A DNA stretch of 64,000 bases from Leptodontidium sp. MPI-SDFR-AT-0119 (Eukaryota > Ascomycota > Leotiomycetes > Helotiales > Leptodontidiaceae): positions 1,302,001 to 1,366,000 of the forward strand of contig JAHLEZ010000017.1 in NCBI GenBank assembly GCA_020726505.1, in the 5' to 3' direction. The notes beneath the pieces were generated by a model that saw only the letters and a list, made by a program, of their open reading frames with translations, was not told where the DNA came from and did no database searches. Below are positions 23,988 through 35,149 of this stretch, piece after piece; the first letter of the stretch is position 1; each line of letters begins with the position of its first letter. The position numbers and the translations under genes are program-made.

Positions 23988-25157
23988 TGCTTTGTATACC
24001 TCGCGGTTGGGCGGGCGGAGGTGATGTTGTAGGTTGTTGGTCGTGATGGAGGAGGAGCTTCAACGTCGTTCGTTTGGTGAACGGCGCTTGCTTGCTTGCT
24101 GGGTCGTTTGGTTTGGAGTGGCACTAGCGTTTAGCGCAGCCGCATCGCCGAGGGATTAGTGGGGTTTTTGTTTTGTTTTGTTTTCCTTCTCAACCTCCAA
24201 TTGTATTTTGGTTTGTTTATTATTTTCGATTGAAGATTTATTTTTTGTTTTTTATAATGCAATTGGATTCTTATATGAATAATGGGGTTTGTCGTTCAAG
24301 AGCACTGTACCGACTGTGAGATGGAGTTGGTGTGAAGTTTCTGCCCTGCAGATCTTGCTGTATCCGCATCCCGGATCGTTGGGAGGGATGCTGAGTGTGC
24401 AATTTGCTGCCCTACCTGCTGCTTACGATGACGAATGTTTACAGATTACGTTCCCTCGGTTGATTGCTGTCATTGCGATATGGGGAGATAAGTTTATCTT
24501 TGTGTCAGCTTTTGTCTGGCTGCATTGCTTTTTATCTCTCCCAAATCATTCAGTAATGTGAAGGAGAGAAGAGTGGGAGGGCGAGATAGGCTTCAATTGA
24601 AGCTTCTTATTTGCTAAAGCAACTGAAGCAGTTCTTGGGATGATACCCGGCGATAAGTGTATCGCCATCGTCCATCTTCATCAGAGCGTTGTCTAGCTTC
24701 ACTTCACAAACTACCAGCCAGTGCCTGGTCTTGACTGGATTGACGCGCAACCCCCAGATTATGATATGATTTTGGCCAAGTTATATTCTGCCCTCGCACA
24801 TTTATCGCATTATTTAACCCCGGAGCTGCGAGATTTCGTAGTTGACTTCGTGGCTTGGTGCTTGGCTGTTGATTGGATGGCTGGACCAGGCTGTCACAAG
24901 CGACTATTTTCAGATGGGCTCTCAGCTGGAACCTCGATTTTTCGACTGCTGGATAACTCCCCACGCCAAGAACCTCCTTCATAGTTAGTTGTCACTTTGC
25001 CCGGTATAGTAGTATCAACATCTCTGTCAGGGGATCCTTTCTTTTGGCGTTGTCACAGTTCCCGTGGCCCCACCCAACACAGGTCACTCAACCCGGACGA
25101 CGAACATCACGACGCAAGGCTTTGACGTCCGGCCTCCACTTTCGATCAAACAGTCAA
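23988..25157. other. Divergent intergenic region
   Basis: Between ESSS and the first membrane-protein paralog. It contains a TTTTG-repeat/T-rich tract at about 24160-24260. Open frames of up to 92 codons have no recognisable features and overlap on both strands. Confidence 0.45.
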
Positions 25158-26384
25158 ATGGGCAGGAAAATTGAGGAATTTAAAGAATATATATTCAACG
25201 ACTGGGGTCTTCTCAAATTTGTATTCATTCTCTACACACTCGGCATTTTCTACGTTCTCGGTTCCGGCCTGCGGGGCTCCAAGATACCACCCTCGGAATC
25301 CATAACTCTCTACGGCATCGACAGAGTATCGGGCTACTACGGGCCAGGAAGCTGGGCAGCATGGCTCCTCACTGCCGCAGCTTGTTGTATAGATCGACTT
25401 TTCCGCAAGCCCAAAGCAGTCGATCGGATAGAGAGCTCGGCTCGCCGCTCCTTCGCTGGCATGGATGTCAATATAATCGGGGTATACAGCTATCCCATCA
25501 TCGCCGGTGTCGACCTCCTGCAAAGAACCCGACATGATTTTGACAGCTAGGAATCTGCTATAGAAATGGGATGTTTATCTGCATCTCTTGTCGTCCTCAA
25601 AATAGGAACAGAGCTCGGCGTTCTACTTGCAAGCATTTGCCTTCGAAGATGGGGCGAACACGGGGTGGATAAAGCGCCTGCTATCTTCAGTTCTCTTTCA
25701 GCCTGTGTTCTTCTACTTATGGACGTTGCATTTGATTGTATCCTAATCGACCTCACGCCACGCGATGCAGCACTCAACATTTTCCTCGTCCCTCGGGCGG
25801 TCACCCAACCTCCACCCACATCCGCGCTAGCTACACTGATGGCAAAATCTCAACTGCTAGAAACCGACTCGTACATTCCTCTTCTTAGCTCCTTGGCCAC
25901 GGGGGGCGATATGAACGGTGTGGGCATGATGGTGGTCTACCCATCTCTGTTCTTCTGCTTGATATTCTTCCTCCTGTATTCCAAGCGCAGAATGAACTGG
26001 CGTGTCCCGCTCTACGCATTCGCTACTATCTTTACTGTCCACGTTGCGTTCTTCGTCACTTTCACTTTCATCTTCTTCCTGTCATATGTCTTCCCAGTTT
26101 ATTTCTGGTCTTTTACATCGCCTCCTACCACTTTGGCGTCCATAATGGATCTTGATCAGTTGTCCTTCTTGTTTCTTGGCGGTGCTTTGATAGTGGTTAA
26201 TAGTGGCGTGCAGTTGGTACTCAAAAATTCTCGGTTCTTTAGAGGTGTTTGGAATGCTTGTGGCTCTGTGTATGATTCCTTCGCCAGGTATCTTCGGTTG
26301 AATACTCGAGCAGCGAGGCGACAAGAAACTATGCTTGCAGATAGTCTGGTCGTGGATCAAGGAATTCCACTGTCCTATGTCTAA
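25158..26384 (+). pseudogene. Multi-pass membrane protein, paralog 1, interrupted by TAG
   Basis: From the ATG at 25158 the frame runs 130 codons to TAG at 25548-25550, then continues in the same frame to TAA at 26382-26384 (408 positions). It aligns without gaps across the stop to the neighbour at 26852. Shared motifs: FILYTLGIFYVL, YGIDRVSGYYGPGSWAAWL, TAAACC, YPIIAG. Hydrophobic segments suggest about seven or more membrane spans, with no signal peptide needed. The TAG replaces a Thr position of the paralog. A 57-nt intron (donor GTGTCG at about 25505, acceptor TATAG at about 25561) could remove the stop in frame, but it would also delete a conserved stretch. Family and function are unknown. 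Either a one-hit pseudogene, an intron-spliced gene, or readthrough. Confidence 0.7.
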
Positions 26385-26851
26385 ATCTCATCTCAACATA
26401 ATAAAATACCTTTGATGCCCCGTGCCTAGTTTGTCATTCCCATCTAGAAAGTCGTTTCTCGACTTTAATCCTACCTCTCTTTATTCCATATTAATTATGG
26501 GTTTTTTGTTACTTTAATCCACCCTCGCTTTAACCCATATCAATCATTGGTTTCCCATTCATCAGCCTGTCCTCAAACATGCGAGAAGAATCCATACTGG
26601 TAAGCATGGTGCAAGGCTGAGCTATTTTTTGATCTCTTTTCAACTTTCTCTGCCTGAAAATTGAATTTCGACCCAATCTCACCAACAGACCTCCCAAGCA
26701 GCAGAATGTTTAAGTATCATTTCATTAATTCCTATGATTGCTACATAAGACCTCGATTGTTGCGACGAGCCGTGTTATCAGATCAACAAGGTCGCTGTAA
26801 GGCAGGCTGTATAGCAGGCAAGAAGCTCTTCAACCACCACACCAATTCAAA
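26385..26851. other. Spacer between the membrane-protein paralogs
   Basis: It contains a diverged tandem duplication at about 26463-26553: two copies of a roughly 42-bp unit beginning CTTTAATCC, period 49 bp. No gene is seen. Confidence 0.55.
26463..26553. repeat. Diverged tandem repeat, two copies, 49-bp period
   Basis: The units beginning CTTTAATCC at 26463 and 26512 share most positions, including CCATAT-AAT and GGTTT. It lies in the spacer between paralogous genes, perhaps in the promoter of the second. Confidence 0.6.
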
Positions 26852-27946
26852 ATGTCCGCATTCGCCTTCTTCTTATTCCTATACACCCTTGGAATCTTCT
26901 ATATCATCATCGCCGGTCTCGCAACACCCAGCTCTCTCACCGACGACGACGTATCCAAATACGGCATCGACAAAGTATCAGGCTTCTGTGGTCCGGGAAG
27001 TTGGGCAGCCTGGCTCTTCACAGCAGCAGCATGCTGCCTCAGTCGACTTCTGCGGGACAGCAACTCTTACAACGATACATATACATCTACAGCTGCGTTG
27101 GATCTTGATCTCGTAGCGACATTTGCATACCCGTGTATAGCAGCCGGAGACGCAATCCTCAGACTCCAGAACGCAGCTAGCGACACACTCTCCAGCTCCA
27201 ACCTTGGCTGTATCGCCACTCCTTTGATTGTCGTTAAGACAGGTGCTGGTGTCTGCGTTCTTCTCGCTATGATATGCACTAGAAACTGGAAGCAGAAGTC
27301 AGGACGAGGGATATCCGCTTCATTCGCCAGCGTCTCGGCCTTATTCCTCGTCTACTCCGCCGTAGCATTCGATATCATCATAGCAGGAATCCCACCTCGC
27401 AACATCCTAGCCGGTGTCCTCTTCCTTCTCAGTCCAGTCTACCCTCCCACCACTCCTCAATCCACCAGCCTCAGCAAACTTCTATTCGCTTCCGGCCTCT
27501 TATCCCCAGCTATCACGGGACTCTCAGATATCCCTTTCTCGCAGCCGAAGGATCTCTCTAAACCCATTTCTTTATACTTCGCATATACATTCATCGGTCT
27601 CACATTAGTCTTCAACAGCAATCTCGGACAGCCTAAAATGTCCCTCGCCACGCCTTTCATTTTCTTTCTCCCTATCGTGTGCTTCCACATCGCGCTTTGG
27701 ACTTCAATCATCCTTGTTCAATTTGCGCTCTTCTATTTCGTGTATCAACACTAGGCGCTGAATCATCTACCGCTTACAGTGGTTTCAGTTCTAGATCTGG
27801 ATCAGCTGTCTAGTTTGGTCCTTGGTGGTGTTTTGATCTTCTTGGTTAATGGTCTTAGTGTTACGTCGATCTTGATTGCACTTTGGGAAGGAGGAAGGAA
27901 AGCCGCGAAGAGTATGCTTAAGCTTTTTCGGCGACGAAATGCCTAA
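26852..27946 (+). pseudogene. Multi-pass membrane protein, paralog 2, interrupted by TAG near C-terminus
   Basis: The ATG at 26852 gives 300 codons to TAG at 27752-27754. The same frame then continues 63 codons to TAA at 27944-27946, still matching paralog 1: VLDLDQLSSLVLGGVLI versus IMDLDQLSFLFLGGALI. At the stop, paralog 1 has a Trp codon (TGG), so one G-to-A change explains it. The short product would lose the last membrane span and a basic tail (LKLFRRRNA). Motifs shared with paralog 1: FLYTLGIFYIII, YGIDKVSGFCGPGSWAAWL, TAAACC. A 40-nt intron is possible at the site but leads to another stop. It may be functional in the 300-aa form. Function unknown. Confidence 0.72.
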
Positions 27947-28335
27947 AGAAGGAATGAATGCAAAACGCCGAAGTGACAAGGAAGCTGTTGTGGCTGATTA
28001 TAGGGTCGTTTTAGGGAGGACAGCAAGCTATGGTCGTTCATACATTCAGAAACCAATCGACTCTGTTCTCTCAGCCAGGCGGTTTTTGGCGGGTAAAATA
28101 TGATCTACAAGCAGAACATAACGAACATGTTGCAGCATTAATTAAGACTTGTAAGCGATACGCCAAGACGGCCGTCAAATTATTCACTTCACTCGTATGG
28201 TCCGATCAAACATCATTTTGCCAAATCCACTAACTATGTCCAAGTCATTATACATCATTAAGAGACGAAAAGGAAAATACTCGCTTGTCCCAAAAACAGT
28301 TGAAAAGCTGTAACCATTCCACCATCGAACACAGC
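27947..28335. other. Convergent intergenic gap
   Basis: Trailers of paralog 2 and the WW-domain gene; nothing recognisable. Confidence 0.45.
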
Positions 28336-30144
28336 TTAAACATAGGTGGGTGCGAATATCACCCCATTCGACTCTGCTGGAGGTTCAACCATCATCGGGC
28401 CTGCCAAGATAGGGGCAAACACAAATGGCTCCATCGGTTCTGGTGGTGGGGGAGGCATGATGACTGGAGCGACAGGCTCGTTAATAGGTGGTTGAACTGG
28501 AGGAGAATCCACCACGACTGTCTCTGTCATAGTCTCAGTCGTCGTAGTGACTTCAACGCAATCAACCTCTGTCGTCACTACTGTTATCGTTTCTTCTTGG
28601 GCGCCATTACAGGATGTTCCCGTTTCCACGACTGTCGTCTCTTGGATGGTCGTTTCCTGGATCGTGGTAGTCTGCTCGATGGAAGTCTCCTGAAATATTG
28701 TATCTTGAACCATGTCTTCCTGAACCCACATGCTTTCTCCACTGAACGCACCAGAGTACGCTGCTTGCTGTTCGACGGTCAACTCCTCCATTACGACAGT
28801 TTCCTGGAATGTCGTTTGCTCATCGAATACAACTTGCTCGGTAACAGTCTCTTGAGTTGCAGCGTCTTCGGCAACGCATCCCGTGTCAGTTGATTCGATT
28901 TGTACCGCTTCAGCTGTATAGGTTTCTTCGGTGACCGTCGTAGACTGGGTCGTTTCAGTCACGACTTCGCTTGACTGGAGATCTTGACAGCCAGGATCCT
29001 CAACAACAGCTCCATCAAAGCAAGTGACCTCTTCGGCAACATAATCAACAGAACCAAACTCCACCACCACCTCTTCATCCCCCTCCTCTTCAACCTCACC
29101 ATCTCCTTCACCATCCTCCCCACCTTCAAAATCCTCACACCCACCCAAATCCTCCACCCCACCACCACCCCCCTCGAGCATCCCCTCCAACCCACCCATA
29201 TCAATCCCGGTAGTATTCTTCAACACCAAATTCGCCACCTTCAACGTCAACCCAATCACCTTTCGATTATCCTTAATTGCCCTCCCTGTGATCTTCGCCC
29301 CCTTCAACCCCAACTTCGCCGCGCTCTTCGTCCCCTTAACCGTCCCCTTCACCATTGCATTCGACGATGCAGATGGTGGAAGTTTCATCCTCGACATCGT
29401 TTTCGAGGACGCCGAACTCAGCGACGAGAGCGAGAAATTACTCCGTCGTCTGGAGGAGCGGGAACTGTATTCGGGGGTCTCCCATTCGATACCTGGGGAG
29501 AGAGGGGAGATGGGCTGTTGTTCGAATGTGGAATCTGAAGAGGCTGAGGATAATTGACGTTCTAATACTACGGGTTGAATAGATTTCGGGGATATCTCTG
29601 GGAGATAAGCCGGCCCTGGAAGTGATGCGGATGGTCGTTCCCAAGTCGTGAGTTGGTTTACCGAGTTGAAATAATACACTTTCCCGTCTGGAGTCGTGCG
29701 CTCTTCCCACCCGGGAGGTAAAACGCTGGGTTTGATCTCCGGTCGTGACCAGGAACTAGTTCTTGTGGTGTGGTTCATGTAGAAGATTCGCCCGTCTGGA
29801 TCAAAGGCAGATGTCCATCCTGGAGGGAGTTCGTCCGTATTTTGCGTGGCCGGGTTGCCAAAGGGGAATTCTGACCTTGGGACGACATTTTGCGTCGGAG
29901 CAACAGATTGGATTAATACCAGAGATTTCGTTTTCGTCTCATTGTTGACGGCTGCTGATGGTGGAGATGTTGCGACTGGCTTTGTTGCCGGCACTTGAGT
30001 TGTTGGTGATGCTGTACCTTGGCCAACTGGCTTTCTGGTCGGAACTGCTTTTCTCGCAACTGGGATACGTTGGATGGGTTTTGGAGCAGATGTTGGGATG
30101 ACTAGATTGAGAGGCTGCGCAGCTACCGCACTCATTGTAGCCAT
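28336..30144 (-). CDS. Two-WW-domain protein with acidic Thr/Gln/Glu-rich tail
   Basis: A single exon, 602 aa from the ATG at 30144; codons further upstream in frame start only with GTG. The first 95 residues are Pro/Ala/Thr-rich with basic clusters. Two WW domains follow: about 106-135 (LPPGWTSAFDPDGRIFYMNH...SWSRP) and about 142-172 (LPPGWEERTTPDGKVYYFN...TTWERP), each with the two Trp and final Pro. The middle is Ser-rich, then basic (about 255-310). The C-terminal 250 or so residues are low complexity: a Glu/Asp/Gly block, then IQETT/FQETV-type repeats, then a Pro-rich end. WW domains bind PPxY or related proline motifs. The partner is unknown, and no catalytic domain is present. Confidence 0.88.
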   Translation of the reverse strand: MATMSAVAAQPLNLVIPTSAPKPIQRIPVARKAVPTRKPVGQGTASPTTQVPATKPVATSPPSAAVNNETKTKSLVLIQSVAPTQNVVPRSEFPFGNPATQNTDELPPGWTSAFDPDGRIFYMNHTTRTSSWSRPEIKPSVLPPGWEERTTPDGKVYYFNSVNQLTTWERPSASLPGPAYLPEISPKSIQPVVLERQLSSASSDSTFEQQPISPLSPGIEWETPEYSSRSSRRRSNFSLSSLSSASSKTMSRMKLPPSASSNAMVKGTVKGTKSAAKLGLKGAKITGRAIKDNRKVIGLTLKVANLVLKNTTGIDMGGLEGMLEGGGGGVEDLGGCEDFEGGEDGEGDGEVEEEGDEEVVVEFGSVDYVAEEVTCFDGAVVEDPGCQDLQSSEVVTETTQSTTVTEETYTAEAVQIESTDTGCVAEDAATQETVTEQVVFDEQTTFQETVVMEELTVEQQAAYSGAFSGESMWVQEDMVQDTIFQETSIEQTTTIQETTIQETTVVETGTSCNGAQEETITVVTTEVDCVEVTTTTETMTETVVVDSPPVQPPINEPVAPVIMPPPPPEPMEPFVFAPILAGPMMVEPPAESNGVIFAPTYV

Positions 30145-31780
30145 GATAAGTGGGGAATGATCAAGTGTATTCAGCGTCAAGAATATGCGCAATGGGGGTG
30201 GAGATGAAATGACACAACACTTCCGCACAGGAGTACCCTTTGCAGTCCAAAAACGAGTTTTACGTGTAGAAAAGATAGAAATATAGTCACAGAAGAGGTA
30301 GGGTCATGATGTTGAGGCTATCGTGATGGTTGCCGCTCACGAGGCTGGAGCTGAAAAGAGTGGCTTGATGTGGCTTGGTCTAGATGTTTTTGGGACGGCA
30401 CGATGCATGATAGACCACAACAAAGTTTAGGACTTCCTCCACGATCTTTGGAGTTTATCTGAGGTTGGAGAGCGATATTCGGATCTTAGTGATTGGTTCT
30501 GAACAGTTCAAAGTTATCATTCCTTTGGGCATGCCCTAAAGATGTGAAGCCGGTGAGCCACTGGCTCTATCAAGTACCTAAGGACCATTTTACCTTCCAG
30601 AGCTCAAGGTCCTCTTTAACATCTTTGCACAAAGATGTCACCAAACGTTTTTTGAAAAAGAATACTGTTCCTTGAGATTCATAGTTGACCCGTTGTTTTG
30701 AAGCTATTCGTTGTTTGACGATGCAGAGCATGGGCTTGTCTGATGAGAAGTTGAAGGCTTACTACTGTATATAATTCTGTCTACCAAGTACCTTGAACAT
30801 ATGTTGAATACTTTGATCTAAGAACTCGGATCTGGACCATATTTATACCATCTCAGCCCTATTTACCTCTGAGCAGACGGGAAAACTTGTCACAGCTAGA
30901 ACTTATTCAAGCAGACCCAAGAATTTCAGAACCTCAACATCCGACAAGACTCGCCAATTAATACAACTCTATCCAAATCCGCATTCAATCATAACATAGT
31001 CAAAGTATTTGCGTAATCCTTGCGGAATGTCTGCACCAAGAATATATTTTTAGCCAGCTTCATTTGACATGGGGAAAGGGGGTTAAGCGAGCTGTCAATT
31101 TCGGACTGACCGTCACCACTCCTTTCTGTATTCCTTCTAGAACAACCTTATTTCAATGCCCAATGCCATTTAGTGGTCCGCATCTCGTATTGGGACGACC
31201 CTTGCTTTTGATCTACCTGATCCGAAGAACTTCTCCTTGGCTGAAACTCGCGTAATTTCAAATGTATAGCCTATTTCGTCTGAACAACCAAGCGGAGAAA
31301 AGTCAGCTTGGGTCATGGATAGTGCACGGCTACCGAGAATGAGGCGGAGTCAGTTTCTGACAGGAGACATCCTCGAAACTTTCGGTGACGGTACAAAGTC
31401 GCCCGGTTCCAATGCTTCGCGGGAGGTATCAGACTTCATGGTGGCTCGAGAATAATCCCAAATCTTGCACAGCCTAGATTTCCCCACAAACATCCCGAAC
31501 AGGCAACATTTCTGGTGCTGACTTTGCGTAGCCGTAGTTATGCCTTTGCTTGAGTACATTCAGTTTCAACATCGACAACTTCCGATACCTTCTGCCAAAG
31601 CACCTCAAGGCAGATTTCTATAAGATATGCCCCCTCCCACCTCATTTTTCATTCTTCATCCTCATCGGTCTCACAGTCTTTTGGTTTCTGTTCCATAATT
31701 CTTTCCTGTCTCTTTTCTGTCTTTTTCCTTCGAACATTCGCTCTTCCATTCGTTTGGCTTTCATCGATTTCACTGCAATA
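30145..31780. other. Divergent promoter region
   Basis: 1.6 kb between the WW protein and the secreted protein. No gene, RNA or clear repeat was seen. A frame open upstream of 31781 into the secreted gene has no good start. Confidence 0.45.
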
Positions 31781-33244
31781 ATGCATTCCTTCATCAGCAC
31801 CGTCGCCTCAACGGCCCTCGTTCTCTCGTCTCTCACTTCAGCTGCACCAGTCGTCTCTTCTGTACCAGCCTCAACCCTTACTCCAGCTACCCCGCGAATT
31901 ATTCTCGGACCAGTTCGTTCTTCTGCTCTGAAAGTCGCAGCCGCCTCACTCCAATCTGCAGCCGACTCAGTGCCTGCAACCAAAGTCCAGCCCATCACTC
32001 CTAAGACGGATATCATCCTACGGTATGCTTCCATCAATGCCACGGAGGAGATGACAGCCTCCATCAACGCCACCATGAAGTACCCTTCCGTTCTCCTGGA
32101 AGACATTGATTCGGTGTCTAAAGTCGATTGTTCCGATACCTCAGTCTCAATCACCTTCAACAACCAAGCAGACTATGATGAGACCTCAAAAGACTGGCCA
32201 GCGTCCGATTTCGTTTTGTTCACCAACCATTTGGGTGATTGCGACACGGACAATCAACGTGGTCTTTACATTGTCAACTCTGTCACTCGGGACGACAAGA
32301 CACTCACTGTTGTCGCCGCTTCCACAAAGTCTACTTTCGACAACTCCACCTCCGAGATGACCATTGACTACACCAAACCTGCCAGCACTAAGCGACAAAT
32401 TACCCAAACTTGGTTTGCGGATATGCCCGGTAACCTTGTGCTCAATGACGACCCCCTCAAGAAGTCCTTGTCTATCTCTGTCAACGAGCCAAAGCTTGGT
32501 GGTGATCTTTCCGTCAGCGGCCATCTTCACTTCTCCTGGCTCAAACTTAAGCCAACATCTTTCTACGTTGATGTCGATCTTGGACTCTCTGCTTCAGCCA
32601 ATGTCAAGGTCTCCGCTGGTCTCTCATACGACAACGACGTTTACACTTTCTCCCCTGCAAGCCTCACCATTTCCGCTTTCAGCATCCCCGGTATTCTTGA
32701 TGTCGGACCTGCTCTTGCTTTCACAATGGGTGTCGAGGTCGCTGCTTCTGGTACCGTAGAGATCTCTGCCGACCTCTCTGCCACTATCTCCAACGGACAT
32801 GCTCACATCGATTTCCTCGACAGCAAGAACACCGTCACTTCCGGCTGGGACCCAGTCTACACCCATGCCGTCAACGTCTCTGCCGCAGTCGAGGCTCAAG
32901 TCAACCCATTCGTCGAACTCACCGCCGAAATGGCCGTTAGCTTCCTCGGTGGTCTTCTGGACCTCTCTTCAGGTGTCAAGGCCAGACCTACTTTGATCAA
33001 CGTTTTCAGTCTCCAAGCCCAGTTCAACATCGACAATGCCAACAATGTCACCATTCCAGCTTCTACTGACGAGACCTGTGTCAATGGAGTTTGGTTCTCC
33101 AGCGCTTTCGATTTCATCGTCACTGCTTTCGTTACTCAATTCTATGAGATCGAAGTATACAGACTCGACGTCCCTATTTACAAGTCAGGATGCTGGACTT
33201 GGGCCCCTGATGTCATTGATGGTACAGCAAAGCCTACTGCATAG
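31781..33244 (+). CDS. Secreted protein of unknown function (DUF7029/DUF7223-like)
   Basis: 487 aa. The ATG at 31781 is chosen because it starts a clean signal peptide (hydrophobic STALVLSSLTSAAPV, cleavage about residue 20), although the frame is open further upstream. A Ser/Ala/Thr-rich stretch follows, then a beta-rich domain (DIILRYA... FNNQADY), a KR processing-like site at about residue 200 (STKRQI) and a long beta-rich half with alternating hydrophobic residues (DVDLGLSASANVKVSAGLSYDN). Several N-x-S/T sites are present. Overall this resembles fungal secreted proteins with paired DUF7029 and DUF7223 domains, named from memory. No catalytic motif. Codon use is strongly C-ending, suggesting high expression. 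Confidence 0.75.
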   Translation: MHSFISTVASTALVLSSLTSAAPVVSSVPASTLTPATPRIILGPVRSSALKVAAASLQSAADSVPATKVQPITPKTDIILRYASINATEEMTASINATMKYPSVLLEDIDSVSKVDCSDTSVSITFNNQADYDETSKDWPASDFVLFTNHLGDCDTDNQRGLYIVNSVTRDDKTLTVVAASTKSTFDNSTSEMTIDYTKPASTKRQITQTWFADMPGNLVLNDDPLKKSLSISVNEPKLGGDLSVSGHLHFSWLKLKPTSFYVDVDLGLSASANVKVSAGLSYDNDVYTFSPASLTISAFSIPGILDVGPALAFTMGVEVAASGTVEISADLSATISNGHAHIDFLDSKNTVTSGWDPVYTHAVNVSAAVEAQVNPFVELTAEMAVSFLGGLLDLSSGVKARPTLINVFSLQAQFNIDNANNVTIPASTDETCVNGVWFSSAFDFIVTAFVTQFYEIEVYRLDVPIYKSGCWTWAPDVIDGTAKPTA

Positions 33245-33801
33245 ATAATTAAGTGGCTGGGATCTGTATCTTGGGGTTGGGGCTTCGGAAAATCTAGGAT
33301 AGACGGCTGGGATGGACGGTTGGGATAGCAGGTTATGATGGGCGACGGGGATGATGGTTGGGAAAATATACGGGGATCCGGCGTTCATAGATTTCATTTA
33401 GGGACACCTATTTGGTGAAGCAATACATTCGTTTGACTATTACTTGAATAATTTTCAACTGTGAACAAATAAATTGCAAATATCCAGGGTCTCCGATTAC
33501 GGCGGGCTCATGAGACGCATCTGACAGGCATCTGGCGGCCAAAGAAGACATGGAATAGGTTAATATTGGATCGAGGCAAATAGTGAGTGATATGACCAAT
33601 GCCCTAGAATCTAATGATCCAATCGCAATTGTGACGGCGTACTAGTTGGAAGGATGATGCTGTGTATCTCAATAATCTGAGAAATAGACGAGCAGTGCCA
33701 CTTTGCGTGTCCAGAGCGCATGTTTTGTGCCATCATTTATGAACGGAAACTGCAATTTTGACCACTTTAAGTTCATCTCGGGGACTAAAGTGTGAATACA
33801 A
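33245..33801. other. Convergent intergenic gap
   Basis: GGGAT-rich stretch at about 33255-33370 just after the secreted gene; otherwise nothing seen. Confidence 0.4.
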
Positions 33802-34698
33802 TTAACCTAGCTTCGGCGCCAAACATCTTAAGGCTTCTTCACCGTGGTGAATGAAAATGCCATAATGTCCTTCACCCTCAATAACCTTCAGCTCGGAACC
33901 TCCTAGCATCCCCACCACCTTGTTCACCTGCTCCATGGGGACATTTACATCTTTCGCGCCGTGCCACATCTTCAGCCTGCCACCCGCACAATCGATCTCA
34001 TGAAGCTGAAAGCCCCAGTCAGCGGCCTGGAGCTTGAACTCCAATCCACTACCCTTTCCATCAACTCTGAAAGATTCTCTCATCGGATCAAACAGCGCAA
34101 TTTTCTCCACGCCTTTCAGAGCCTTCTGCTCAAGCTCGGGCCGGTTTGGCATCTCCTTCATACACGCTGCGTAGAACGGTTCCGGGTCTGGACTACGAGC
34201 GAGATCTCCCCAATGGGAGTTCAACCACGACCCAGCCAGATGCGATAGACCAGATGTCATGACATGTTGCATTGGCTTGAAAGCAAAAAAGGTGTTCCAC
34301 TTTATCGGGTACGCACCCGCCAGAATCCCAACATTTAGCAATCGGGCCCGAGGAATCATCTTCGCACAAGCAAATGCGTAAACGGAGCCACTGGAATAAG
34401 CGAGGATAGAGAATGTTGGCAGGTTGAGATGGCTAGCTAGCTCGGTGATGTCGTGCGGCCAGTCGAGAATCTTGCGGTGGGCTTGGAAAGTTGAAAGGCC
34501 CATACCTGGCCGGTCGACGCCAATTATGCGGATGTTAAGAGATGCCGCTGGCGCTGAGAGGATAGCTGCTTCGAGTCGAGATGACGGTGTACCGTGGAAG
34601 TAGAAGACAGAATAGGCGGTAGGCGAGGTAGAGCCATAAAGGGCGTATCCCAGGGTCCGCCCATCAGAGAGAGTGTGGCCTAAGGTTGTTGGATCCAT
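33802..34698 (-). CDS. Alpha/beta-hydrolase fold protein
   Basis: Single exon, 298 aa, a complete fold. Oxyanion HG at about 35-36 (YFHGTPSS), DRPGMGLS at 62-69, nucleophile elbow AYSSG with Ser102, Asp250 in WHGAKDVNVP and His278 in GEGHYG form a plausible triad. There is no signal peptide, so it is probably cytosolic. The family is broad (esterases, epoxide hydrolases, C-C hydrolases) and the substrate cannot be assigned. The elbow has Ala where many have Gly, which the small-residue rule allows. Confidence 0.88.
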   Translation of the reverse strand: MDPTTLGHTLSDGRTLGYALYGSTSPTAYSVFYFHGTPSSRLEAAILSAPAASLNIRIIGVDRPGMGLSTFQAHRKILDWPHDITELASHLNLPTFSILAYSSGSVYAFACAKMIPRARLLNVGILAGAYPIKWNTFFAFKPMQHVMTSGLSHLAGSWLNSHWGDLARSPDPEPFYAACMKEMPNRPELEQKALKGVEKIALFDPMRESFRVDGKGSGLEFKLQAADWGFQLHEIDCAGGRLKMWHGAKDVNVPMEQVNKVVGMLGGSELKVIEGEGHYGIFIHHGEEALRCLAPKLG

Positions 34699-35149
34699 TA
34701 TGAGACTACTCGAACAATGATGATGAGGTGTGTTTTCATGAACCGGTTGAAAACAACATCTTTATATAAGTTGGAGTCCAAGGATACTATTGGCGGTGTC
34801 CTCCTATTCAGCACTCATCAAAATTCAGCCTTACCAGTCTGCCCAACAAGAACCACCTCGTGAGCTTGGCATTGTCTTCCATTGGCGATTTAAGATTGCA
34901 AGCGGGGTTTATCAGTTCATGCCACGCAGAAAACCCACCCTCGTACAGCAACTCCAGACTGTGAGGATCGTGAACCATGGAGTCGGCGAACACACACGCG
35001 GAAACAGGGATAAAAAAAATTGTGGAAACCCGACATCTTCTCAACCCCTCGCTGCGAACAGCGGATATAGTGTAGAATGACTGACTGGATATCCGATGCA
35101 ACGTTGACATTCGTTTCATGCTTGTCTCATATCGCAACACCCCCCTCTC
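34699..35149. other. Intergenic gap
   Basis: Promoter of the hydrolase and trailer of the transporter. A TTATATAA-like element lies at about 34760. No gene is seen. Confidence 0.4.

Noticed and set aside
25505..25561. 57-nt intron removing the TAG in paralog 1
   Set aside because: Frame-neutral and possible, but the donor is poor and it would delete residues that align gap-free with paralog 2. Left as an alternative only.
27713..27761. Intron around the TAG of paralog 2
   Set aside because: Candidate introns of 40 or 49 nt are not frame-neutral and run into another TAG immediately.
28285..28893. 202-codon plus-strand frame
   Set aside because: Antisense to the repetitive tail of the WW-domain protein, with no family motif.
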